DNA from: Rhizopus arrhizus
Taxonomy: Eukaryota > Mucoromycota > Mucoromycetes > Mucorales > Rhizopodaceae
Length of the DNA: 64,000 nucleotides
Assembly (NCBI GenBank): GCA_024220505.1
Contig: JAKZZE010000010.1
Coordinates: forward strand, 434,001-498,000
Reading direction: 5' to 3'
In this document: piece after piece, positions 55,302 to 64,000 of the stretch
How the letters are laid out: the number at the start of each line of letters is the position of its first letter
Numbering within the stretch: position 1 is the first letter of the stretch
Position numbers and translations under genes: made by a program
The notes under the pieces: generated by a model
Database searches by the model: none
Seen by the model: the letters and a program-made list of their open reading frames with translations, nothing else
Told to the model about the DNA's origin: nothing

Positions 55302-56689
55302 ATGAGCCAAAATACTTACATTTCAAATGATGAACCATTAAAGTCCTATACGGATTTAAACTACATTCATCTATCAAAACATGAAACTATTTGGAAAAAC
55401 ATTGTGGATTCACACCCATTTAATCAAGCAGTAAATTTAAATATGCCTCTTTGCATAACTTGGGCCTTAATAAATTACATTCTAGTTAACTGTATTCTTA
55501 CCAACATGTTCTGTTAATTTAGCAACTGAACACTTTGGTCAGCAAATTGGCTTTTACTATCAAGTGGAAGCACCACTTCGTATGCTTTTGGATTCAAACT
55601 TTTACTCAACCTTTATTCAATCAGGTAAAACGAGAATATACACGTATCCATTATTTTTGCTAATTTAAGAAATAGATCAATATCAGCTCATGATGCACAG
55701 TATAGACACCGACTTAAATACGGATAATGTTATAGTACTTGATTCAGCTGGGAACCTTTCGCTAAGTTTAACAAAAGATACTTATGAAAAATTTGGCATT
55801 CAAGTACAACACAGATCAAAAGCATCCATGAAGCATAATAAATATAGTAAATTGATATTGATTGGGGGAATGTGATCTAACTTTGTAACTGTAGTTGTAA
55901 ACATTTCTTTAAAAGATAAGCACTTTTATCCTGAAAGCAATCAATTTAACAGATTAAAATGGTGTCTTGAAAATACTTTAACAGAAACATTCAAATTTGT
56001 ATTCGCTGCTGTAGATAAATGTAAGATTTGAAGGAAAAAAAAAAAGGCAGTCAATTACTTACTTTATAGCAGTGACAGGAATAACAGTAGATATTCAATG
56101 GCCAACACAAGTGACAAGAGTGACAAAAATAGATATCGAACCACAATTTGAAACATTGACAGATGTTCAAATTCCAGATTTTGAAAACATCAATCATTCA
56201 ATAGATAGTCAACCAAAGGAAAATTGGGATAAACATGTATTAGATGCAGTGGAATGGATTGGTTTAGCTTATATGAAGTCCAATAGAATTAAAATAACAA
56301 CAAAAGCTGTTGATCCATTTGTATCTGTCTATAAAGCACCTTCAACTCTTTTAAGCAGCCAAACAGGTACTTTGATCAAATGGAAAGGATTTATCCCAGC
56401 AACTTGTATTCAAAACATAATGATGAATGTTAGGTAAAGGGTGCATTTTCTATTAAAGCACCATTACTAACGACAGTATCATTATTATAGAAAGTTAATG
56501 ACTTCTGCGATTGTCAATGAATGGACATCAGTCAGTGTTTGGGGTTATCGAGATTCACCTTATACATGGAACAAAAAAGAGCATTATTCATACTTGAACA
56601 GTGAAAATGACTATACATTTTTGCTACTGCCCAAACGTCAAACAGCTTATACTATTCAGTTCTATGGCTCACATCATTCAAATGTCTAA
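55302..56689 (+). CDS. RPP40: RNase P / RNase MRP subunit Rpp40-like
   Basis: About five or six exons from ATG 55302 (MSQNTYISNDEPLKSYTD) to the stop at 56689. Conserved blocks in order: FGQQIGFYYQVEAPLRMLLD, NVIVLDSAGNLSLSLTKDTY then EKFGIQVQHR, VNISLKDKHFYPES, KWCLENTLTETFKFVFAAVD, VLDAVEWIGLAYMKSN, SVYKAPSTLLSSQTGTLIKW then GFIPATCIQNI, and WTSVSVWGYRDSPYTWNKKE. They align with human RPP40, a protein subunit of the nucleolar tRNA 5'-processing enzyme. The apparent stop after IGGM (55875) is inside an intron (GTAAATTG..CTGTAG) that links HNKY to IVNISLK. Confidence 0.87.
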
Positions 56690-58943
56690 TAAAACAGCTT
56701 TTGTTCACGGTATTTTTGTCATATGTATATCTGTATTGAATGTGCTCAAAATGTTTATTCATGAGATCATGAATAAGATTGCATCAGGATATTTTGGGTT
56801 ATAGTGATAGAAACTAAGAAAAAGGATCAAAGATTTAGGCCTGCAATCATAGAACGTATTGACAAAACATTCAAGTTCAGCTCTTACAATAGATTAGCAA
56901 TGCAATCTTTAGATACAGCACCATTTACCAAGTACAAGAAACGTGATAGTTATCTACTATGGATATTAAAAAAACAGCAGTGATGTACATATGTATATTT
57001 GAAATAGTCTTTAGCTGATTGAATGTTGAATTAGTGCAATTGTCAGAAAGCAAACGTAAAATAAGATATGAAAACCAACAATATAAGCGCAACATTATTT
57101 CAAACAATTGTTAGTTCGTTACTTGTGTTTACTCTTTTCTTTTACTTATCACGATTAAAGTATAATCTGATACTTTTTTGGAATGGAATTGCATTTTTTC
57201 TGTAACAAAAATCAACACATGTAAAAAGTTTAATTTTGAGGAAAGTATACGCGGATTTAATGGTGTGAACACATCCTTTTGGTACATCTTGGTATACTTT
57301 AATAAATTTCAAACCTGGAAATACAAGCAAATGTTATTGCTATCTTTTTTTACTTCTTTTTTATTCTTACCTATATTTGCCGATCTAGTAAATTTCCAGT
57401 GCTTCACTTCTGCTCAACCGCAATTCATCTTCTCCAGGTGTTCATCTGCATATTCCTTCATCGATGCTGTCCTCATATCTTTAATTCTAACCTTGGCATA
57501 ACCCAGCTCGTAGTTTTCAAATCTGAACAACATGTTCGAGTGTTTCCTTTGTAGCCGTGCATACTTTATATGGCTTTTATCTCATAGACATGGATGAGCT
57601 TCATAATATTATTAATAGAAGGCTTTCTCTCTGCTATATCCAAATGTAACCTCATAAAAAGTAAATCATAATACATGCACTTAAACTCGGTTTCATATAT
57701 ATCAATAACAAACACTTTTCTACAGAGGTAACAGTGCATAAGAAGCCTTTTATATCTTTATCATACTGAAACATTAATGTTAAATCCTCATTAATTAAAA
57801 CCGACAGTAAGCTAGAATTTAGTATAAATGAGGGTCACTCATTCATTATGAACAATTGTTTGGTTTTACTATATCTTTATCTTTTTCTACTTTGCATTTT
57901 ATTTATTATCACAGTATCTAATTATGAATCACTAATGCTTAACATGGGCAGATTACCTTTAAAACAATTTCTTTGTCGTATCCCAACATACCTTAAGTAT
58001 GATTCATATTCAATTTATAAGAAATCAGAGTAGTGAATGCTTTACAAAGATTTATTACAGTCTTTTCTCTATTATTCGGTCATAACTAATTCCACTCCTT
58101 TAACTCAATACAAGTTGTTTTAATATAGCTCCTGATGCAATGAGACATAAATGAAAAATAGATCTACTTAAATAATTGTAAACAGTCCACTTGTATAACC
58201 AGGAACAGGTCTTCATACTAAAATTTATTCATACTAGATCTACAGCTATAATTAATTAAAGTATCTTGAAAAGGATTTAATTGAATCTTCATGAAAACGA
58301 TATAAATACCAGATACAATAATATTAAATAAAAAACTAACTTTTTAAGTTTCGTTGAATTTTATAGTCTTTTTATTCTTACGAGATAACACAGTAGTATT
58401 TAGCCATCTGCATAATGCTATGGGCATTTCGCCATCCGCATAGTACATATATCAATATCTACACTGTGAAAAGTATATAAACTCTGGACATATATTATTA
58501 AATAAAGTCATATATATTTTTGTGAACAACACATTACTGATCAACTATTGTAAGTCCTATTTGCATCTCACACCTTTAAGCCCTTAATACCACCCTCTCT
58601 TGTCCTCTTTTAATTGTCTATCCAAGCTTCTTAGATCCTGTCCAGTTCTTTTTCTCTCCTCTCTGACTTGACAAAACAACTCATTACAATAATTAAGTAA
58701 TTTACCAGCAAGCATTCATGAAGTAACTGCTAGAGATTGAAGTTTTTACTGACTAAAAAACACAAACAAGTTCACAATAATTGCAAATCACATATCTCAC
58801 TCTTAATAAACTTTTATTTATTGTCCCTATTTTTCTTCACTAATTACTCACTATTTACAAACAAACAATATGAATTTAATTAAATTGTATTTTAGAAATT
58901 TATAACATTCGTGGCATGTTGAATATCATAAGCAAGAATAACA
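56690..58943. other. Gene-poor region, 2.25 kb, with coding debris
   Basis: No intact gene. 56818-56981 on the plus strand is open for over 50 codons (KKDQRFRPAIIERIDKTFKF.., DTAPFTKYKKRDSYLLWILK). On the minus strand, 57680-57560 (MRLHLDIAERKPSINNIMKL) and 57532-57415 (LFRFENYELGYAKVRIKDMR) are coding-like but interrupted. 57848-58033 encodes a short hydrophobic peptide of doubtful reality. Around 58380-58560, two GCCATC-GCATA words and a TATAAA/AATAAA pair could be an old LTR fragment. Confidence 0.35.
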
Positions 58944-59049
58944 TACAGCCGTTCCAACGCCAAAGGGCGGGCCATTTTACGTATATTTGTATTATAAAAC
59001 AGCCACCCTTTGGTTTAAAAAACCACCCTTTGGCGTTGAAACGACTGTA
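58944..59049. mobile_element. 106-bp MITE with 27-bp terminal inverted repeats
   Basis: Left terminus TACAGCCGTTCCAACGCCAA.. (58944-58970) and right terminus 59023-59049 are inverted copies of 27 bp with only a few differences (C/T transitions). The ends begin with TA, as expected for TA-targeting Tc1/mariner elements. The interior is short and AT-rich, and an extra copy of the CCACCCTTTGG word lies at 59003-59013. There is no coding capacity. It must have been mobilised in trans by a transposase with matching ends. Confidence 0.8.
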
Positions 59050-59091
59050 TATGGCATTTCTTTCAATTAGGCTAAATCAAGTTAAGAAATG

Positions 59092-59130
59092 ACGTAAGCA
59101 AATTATGATGACGTCATCATTTGCTTACGT
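59092..59130. promoter_or_regulatory. 39-nt near-perfect palindrome with a CRE-type core
   Basis: The centre GATGACGTCATC (59107-59118) contains TGACGTCA, the ATF/CREB consensus. Arms ACGTAAGCAAAT (59092-59103) and ATTTGCTTACGT (59119-59130) are exact reverse complements, with three extra bases on the left side. It ends 37 bp upstream of tRNA-Arg and starts 43 bp after the MITE. It could be a cluster of bZIP sites or the remains of a palindromic mobile element. Confidence 0.55.
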
Positions 59131-59166
59131 AAATTAATTGTATTAGCTTTTATAGTTTGTATGTGA

Positions 59167-59239
59167 GGGGCTATGGCCCAATGGATAAGGCGTCTGACTA
59201 CGAATCAGGAGATTCCAGGTTCGACCCCTGGTAGCCTCG
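59167..59239 (+). tRNA. tRNA-Arg (anticodon ACG)
   Basis: 73 nt. The acceptor stem GGGGCTA pairs with TAGCCTC (one G-T), and the discriminator G is at 59239. GGCCCAATGGATAAGGCG is the D-arm. CTGACTACGAATCAG is the anticodon arm with ACG (read as ICG). The T-arm is CCAGG-TTCGACC-CCTGG. The body closely matches yeast tRNA-Arg(ACG). No intron. A T5 at 59247-59251 is a short Pol III terminator. Confidence 0.95.
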
Positions 59240-59344
59240 CATTATATTTTTCTTGTCCTAACACAAGAACCTACTTTTTGAACGAACAAAAGGAATGATC
59301 TTTTGGTACTGTTGTGACGCAGTTGGTGTAACTTTTGCGGAAGA

Positions 59345-59883
59345 AGGGACTCAGTCCTAGGAGGGACTCAGTCGTAGTGTGACGAAAACGGCAATCGGGT
59401 CGTACAAATCCTTTCCGATGCAAGTCGTATTGGCGACTTGAGTCAACAAAATGACTTGAGTCGCTAGACCGAAAACTTTCGGTTAAAGGAAAAATTAATT
59501 TAACAAGGAGAATCAAGGCAACAAATTTTATATAAATATCCAACGAATCCTTTTTATTTTTATTCTTATTCTTATCAATATCAATAAAAGAATCACTTAT
59601 ATCTCATATTCAGACTCTTCATTGAGCTCTTTGAACCCCTTTTTATATTATCTTTTTATTTTACAACACACTTTTTATCGATCTTAACAAACAAGATCTG
59701 GTGGTCACTACCTATATCAAGCTTTCGCTTAAACTTTATATCAAGAATAACAAGTTTCTCTTACGAAACACTTCAAACAACAACTAAATACATCAAATCT
59801 ACTCTATAACCTTATACTCAAATCACAAGTACCTACTAAGTAACAGTAGGAGGGACCTCAGTCCTAGGAGGGACATCAGTCCC
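59345..59883 (+). repeat. Two copies of a GGGAC-TCAGTCC repeat motif
   Basis: 59345-59373 carries AGGGACTCAGTCCTAGGAGG followed by GACTCAGTC. 59851-59883 carries a related AGGGACCTCAGTCCTAGGAG followed by GGACATCAGTCCC. Each copy is an internally repeated, nearly palindromic GGGAC(n)TCAGTCC word. They flank the first copy of the 17-bp-core repeat. Confidence 0.6.
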
Positions 59884-60870
59884 TGAAGATAAACAAAAAA
59901 AAGTTCAAAAATAGAAAAACACAAAAAAATGACAATCATATAAATATCCCTTTATCCTTTCACTTTTCGATTTAACTTCACTTACTTTTTGATATATACT
60001 TACTTTTGACATATTTTACTTTAACATAAAATAAAAAGAATATCTTCAAGGATGTACATTTAAAATCTTTCTGATCCCTTACATATACATCAAGTCAAGT
60101 CCTTTGAAGTCAAATTATCTTCATCGTATCAATTTTATATTCTCTTATCAAGAAAACTCTTTATTACTTTTTACTGTTTGATCTACAATACAAGATCTGG
60201 TGGTCACTTACTACAAGCAAACCAAATTTATCAACATAAACACAAGCTTTTGATCTCAAATTCTTTTACACTTCAAAGAAAAGTCAAATTATTTCTAAAC
60301 TCTTAAGGCCATTTAAACGAAACAATACCTATCACAAGAAAAATTACACTGTGACGAAGCAAGTTACAATACTAGTGCCAATGATGACTGCGCCTTGTAA
60401 ATCCACTATGTTGGATCTATTTAAATTTTGAACTTTATTCAATATTTGGACCTTATTTCAAAAATCAAATCTTATTTTCCTTTGTCTATAAAATAGACAA
60501 GTTTTTATTTTTATTTTACTACACTTCTTGACTTACATATCTTAACTTTACTTATTTTAAATATATTTTGTCCAATAAATCAAGTATCTTTATCCCTGAA
60601 TCTTTTGATATAACAGTCTTAAAACACAAGCAAGACAAGTTTCTTGAAGCCAATTATCTTCATTATAAACATTTTCAAAACTCTTATCAAGTTGCCTTAT
60701 TGTAAACAAGTCTGATCTACTTCACAAGATCTGGTGGTCACTTCTATAGGAAAATCAAATTTACAAACTTAATACAAATCTTCGACCTCAACTTCTTTTA
60801 TACTTTAAAGATAATCAAATTTACTTTTAAACACTTAAGACCATAAATAACAAAAGAAGAAGAAAATTAC
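59525..60870 (+). repeat. Degenerate repeat array with a 17-bp invariant core
   Basis: Three blocks of roughly 300-500 bp. Each holds a TATA-like word (ATATAAATATCC in the first two, CTATAAAATAG in the third), an AATAAA-like word and the core AAGATCTGGTGGTCACT at 59693, 60192 and 60727. Blocks two and three also share CTTATCAAG, GATCTAC before the core, and CAAATTTA, CTTAAG-CCAT after it. The TGGTGGTCAC inside the core would suit a reverse-transcription primer-binding site behind an LTR; this is inference. The blocks have no open frame. A fourth, inverted copy is at 35003-35019. Confidence 0.6.
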
Positions 60871-61175
60871 AAAGCGAACTTTCAAATTTATTTAAGTCAT
60901 CTATATTTCTTAGTATCATAGCAAAATGTTATTAAACACCTTGAATTTACCATACTAGTACAAAATGAAATGGTTCAGAATGAGTTGTGAAATATAATAA
61001 TTATATTCTACTTGACTTGTAGTTTTATACATGGTATTTCAAATAGAAATATTTGTAGTGTATTTTGGTATAAATAGCTCAAAGATTCATACTTTATATT
61101 AGTATTATTAAAATTAGAATTATAAGCAAAAAAGTATAAATATATATATCCTATAGCGATAAAGCTTTACCAAGG
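60871..61175. other. AT-rich 3' flank of the glycosyltransferase gene
   Basis: No gene or repeat that I can support. Confidence 0.4.
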
Positions 61176-62408
61176 TTATTTCTTGGTCATGGCTTGATCA
61201 ACAAAATCTTCTTCTACTCCACTATCATAAACCAATTTGGATGATAATAATGATATTTGCTCATCCGTTATAATGGCCTCTGGTACATTTACCGCATGTT
61301 CATATACTTGAACCGTGCGATCCATTGCTTCATACCAAGTGTATTTTCTAGCCTTTTTCACTGCCTCTTTGCTCATATTCTGCCTTGTTTCTTTTTCTAT
61401 AATCAACCTCTCCAGTAAATGCCGATAGTGATCTTTTTTGTTCATGTCCAGCAATAATCCAGTGACTTCATGATCCACCAGATCACGTACTCCTTCAGCA
61501 TCCAACCCAATCACAGGCAAACCTGATGCCATGGCCTCCAAGACAACTTGACCAAAGGTTTCTGTAACAGAAGGAAAAGCAAAGAGATCAGCCGAGGCAT
61601 AAGCCTGTGCCAAGTCTTGTCCTTGAAGATAACCAGTAAAAGTGACGGGTAAATGATTCAACAGACATCGATTTTGGATCTCTTCCAGTGAAGGACCGTG
61701 ACCGACAAGGACAAGATGACAAGTTGTATGGTCCATCTGTTGATAAGCATCGAGAACGAGATGAATATTCTTTTCATATGATACCCTGCCTACATACAGA
61801 ATCACCGTCTTGCTCTCATCATTTAGCCATTCCTTTCTTAGCTTCCTTGATCTTTTGGTAGGTGAAAAGGTGGATATGTCTACACCACGAGGCCAAAGTG
61901 CCAAATGTTGAAATCCATGTTGCTCCAAGATAGATAAGGTTGATGGAGAAGGACAGAGGATGAATTGACTAAAGGAATGACAATATTTATTCCACTTCCA
62001 CATCATGGGTGCTAATAAACCATATCCGAAATGATTACAATAAAGAGCCAAGTTGGTATGATAAGAAGAAACGATAGGAATATGAGGCAAGTAATGTCGA
62101 ATGAAGACTAAACCAAGAGCTCCTAAAAAGACAGGATCAACCAAATGAATGACATCTGGTTGGAATTCGACTAGTTTCTTTGTTAATAAAGGTCTCCAAA
62201 AGTTCAACTTGAGTTCTGGATAAAGAAAGAAAGGTATTCCAAAAGTACCCACAAGTTCTGCTTCAGCATATTTTTTCATGTTTGTTTCGGGACCAAGGAC
62301 AAGTGCTTGGTGGCCTGTTTGTGAAAGGTGTTCGAGTAATCGTGCCAATGTGCGCGTCACACCATCTACTTTGGGTAAAAAGTTTTCAGTAATGATGGCA
62401 ATGCGCAT
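61176..62408 (-). CDS. GT4-family glycosyltransferase, SQD2-like
   Basis: An intronless gene of 410 residues, from ATG 62408 (MRIAIITENFLPKVDGVTRT) to 61176. The N-terminal Rossmann domain has FLPKVDGVTRTLARLLEHL and DVIHLVDPVFLGALG. The C-terminal domain has VILYVGRVSYEKNIHLVLDA and the nucleotide-sugar motif ETFGQVVLEAMASGLPVIGL, with the E-x7-E pair of GT4 enzymes. The wording resembles sulfoquinovosyl- or mannosyl-transferases of the SQD2/PimB group. Acceptor and sugar are unknown. An upstream in-frame ATG at 62501 would add a hydrophobic 31-residue leader. I prefer 62408 because the domain starts there. Single-exon structure among multi-exon neighbours is notable. Confidence 0.85.
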   Translation of the reverse strand: MRIAIITENFLPKVDGVTRTLARLLEHLSQTGHQALVLGPETNMKKYAEAELVGTFGIPFFLYPELKLNFWRPLLTKKLVEFQPDVIHLVDPVFLGALGLVFIRHYLPHIPIVSSYHTNLALYCNHFGYGLLAPMMWKWNKYCHSFSQFILCPSPSTLSILEQHGFQHLALWPRGVDISTFSPTKRSRKLRKEWLNDESKTVILYVGRVSYEKNIHLVLDAYQQMDHTTCHLVLVGHGPSLEEIQNRCLLNHLPVTFTGYLQGQDLAQAYASADLFAFPSVTETFGQVVLEAMASGLPVIGLDAEGVRDLVDHEVTGLLLDMNKKDHYRHLLERLIIEKETRQNMSKEAVKKARKYTWYEAMDRTVQVYEHAVNVPEAIITDEQISLLSSKLVYDSGVEEDFVDQAMTKK

Positions 62409-63269
62409 AATGAACTCATGCACACAACAATAAAGAAAATAACGTAAAAATAAAAAAAAAAAGTCAATAAAATTTATTTTATACATTTTTCTCCCCCACA
62501 TGATGGGTGGGTGTGTATGTGTGTGGTTTTACATGTGTTGCTGATAATTGGCTTTTAATATTAACAAAGAATAAAGAAGAAAAGGGTCTGTGCTGCATGA
62601 CCCCTAAGAATGTCGTGTTTCTTTCATATCGTATTTTCATTGGTCTAAATTTGAGACAGTTACAAGTTGAGTATAAACCCACGTTTCTTGAAGATATACA
62701 ATCATTTAATCCTAAATTGTTAATCTTTAAAAATGTTATTCATAAGCACATTCATTGGACTTGAACGAGAAAGCAACTAGTTATTAATTAACTCTATTCA
62801 TCTCCTAAAGATAAATGTAATATTATGTCCTGTCAACTTTTTTGTATGAACAATAAGAATAAATTCATTCTTTGTTATTTTTTTTTTTTTTTTTTTTTTT
62901 TTGTAGGTAAAAAATAAGTTTAAAGGAGAAAATAATTTTTATTTCAAGCTTTAGACTTGTATAAAAAAGTAAGATTAAATATTAAGCTTTGAGATCTATT
63001 TATAATAAATCTATCAATACTCCCCTTACTTTCCTTCTTCAGCACGGACAATCCTTATTTACTTTCCGAAATAATCAGGAACTCAGCATAAACTTCAAGA
63101 TTAATGCAAACAGACATTTAATTAATTTTTTTTTTTCCTTTTTAAGTGTAATGAAGACTCACTTGATGAAAAATAAACTAAAAGGGATTGTAAATCCAAA
63201 ACTATTTTTAGATTCTTCTTTCTTTTTTTTTTTTCTTTTTTCTTCTTCTTTCTTTTTTAATAGTTTATA
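62409..63269. other. Divergent intergenic region, 0.86 kb
   Basis: Promoters of the glycosyltransferase (minus) and the BTB gene (plus). It contains a GT-rich stretch (62505-62525), a T25 tract (62879-62903) and T/C-rich sequence before the BTB start. The open frame 62507-62764 has no recognisable content. Confidence 0.45.
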
Positions 63270-64000
63270 ATGTCTACTCATATAATTTATCGTTCATTAA
63301 ATAAAATATATGAAAATCCAAAAGAATACTTGGCAGACGTATGTTTTCAATTTCCTTCAACTGAGATATGGGCTCATCGAGGTAAGTAGAATAATACTGT
63401 TTACATTTATTAATTCTTTTATAGCAATTATATTAGCTAGAGCACCTAAAGAATTCACAAGGATTTATATGCCAAAGCTACTTTATAATAACATACATTC
63501 ACCAATCATATTAGATATCAGTTCTATTATTCAACCAGAATTATTGAATTCACTATTACAATTCTGGTACACTGCTTCCTGTAGTACATCATTCATTGAC
63601 GCATTTAATGAACTTGGTATACAAATAGATACTATATCCAACAAGACTCAATTGATAAAGGACATAAAGCGTATGTTGATTGAAAATATAGCAACTGATG
63701 TCACCATTCAAATAATCTCTAGCGATTACCAAAATATAAATACAACCTTCAGGGCTCACAAGTTTCTCTTGACTACGCAATCACCTTATTTTTATTCACT
63801 CTTTTGTACTCAGTTCCGAGAAGCTTCCAGTCCTACTATTCACTTAACAGACGATATATTTGATTCAACCATCACAACCATCTTGATTCATTTCTTTTAC
63901 ACAAGTGAAATCATCATGGACGATTTGATAAATGAAGGCAAGCATTATCAACTGAGTGTTCTTCAAAGGACGTTTTATGCTGCAGATTATCTTGGTCTCA
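63270..64000 (+). CDS. BTB/POZ-domain protein, cut by the window end
   Basis: Exon 1 is 63270-63381 and exon 2 starts at 63425, with a 43-nt intron (GTAAGT..TTTATAG). The protein starts MSTHIIYRSLNKIYENPKEY. A first BTB-like half, YLADVCFQFPSTEIWAHRAI then LARAPKEF, is followed by a second, clearer BTB domain with DVTIQIISSDY, FRAHKFLLTTQSPYFYSLFC and IHFFYTSEIIMDD. BTB domains dimerise and often recruit cullin-3 ubiquitin ligase. Two BTB-type segments in tandem are present. The C-terminal part is beyond position 64000, so the full domain set is unknown. Confidence 0.8.

Noticed and set aside
55862..55880. Premature stop in RPP40
   Set aside because: A GTAAATTG..CTGTAG intron removes it and restores alignment with human RPP40.
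57848..58033. 61-codon hydrophobic peptide
   Set aside because: AT-rich sequence gives such peptides by chance; no promoter or family support.
58370..58560. Possible solo LTR with TATA and AATAAA
   Set aside because: No matching second copy, no clean TG..CA ends and no target duplication found.
59271..59543. 90-codon minus-strand frame with a hydrophobic start, like a signal peptide
   Set aside because: It overlaps the GGGAC-TCAGTCC repeats and has no further support; probably chance.

Overview
This is a gene-dense, AT-rich eukaryotic window with many short (about 43-80 nt) GT-AG introns, long homopolymer tracts between genes and fossil transposons. The gene set fits a fungus outside the Dikarya, most likely Mucoromycota (Mucorales-like): mitochondrial ribosomal protein Mrp51, succinate-fumarate carrier Sfc1, Rad16, V-ATPase subunit G, a BTG/Tob protein, an LMBD1 lysosomal cobalamin transporter and an RPP40-type RNase P subunit. 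The lineage is inferred from gene content and intron style; no database was searched.

Layout. 0-9 kb: a truncated 5' exon, LMBD1, MRP51, a coiled-coil protein and a sphingoid-base-phosphate phosphatase. 9-11 kb: gene-poor. 11-20 kb: a tiny Cys/His protein, RTP1/TANGO6, RPL3 and VMA10 back to back on a shared promoter, and a serine-rich orphan. 20-26 kb: a long-chain acyl-CoA synthetase and RAD16 in tandem. 27-34 kb: a small membrane protein, an Mtf2-like mitochondrial factor, a probable pseudokinase, two Tc1/mariner-type transposase fossils and a damaged lineage-specific gene. 35-41 kb: a tRNA-Lys gene with a 5.3-kb non-LTR retrotransposon abutting its first nucleotide. 42-53 kb: SFC1, a coiled-coil protein, an RGS protein, another transposase fossil and AVL9. 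54-57 kb: a divergent BTG/Tob-RPP40 pair. 57-61 kb: coding debris, a MITE, a palindrome with a CRE-like core, tRNA-Arg and a degenerate repeat array. 61-64 kb: a GT4 glycosyltransferase and a truncated BTB protein.

The genes are mostly unrelated housekeeping and lineage-specific loci; only the divergent pairs suggest co-regulation. The most notable observations are: (i) a LINE whose 14-bp target-site duplication equals nucleotides 1-14 of the adjacent tRNA-Lys gene; (ii) an RPL3 gene whose first seven codons are split over an ATG-only coding exon, an 8-nt micro-exon and an 11-nt micro-exon; (iii) a dispersed repeat with a 17-bp invariant core, found only near the two tRNA genes; (iv) a pseudokinase.
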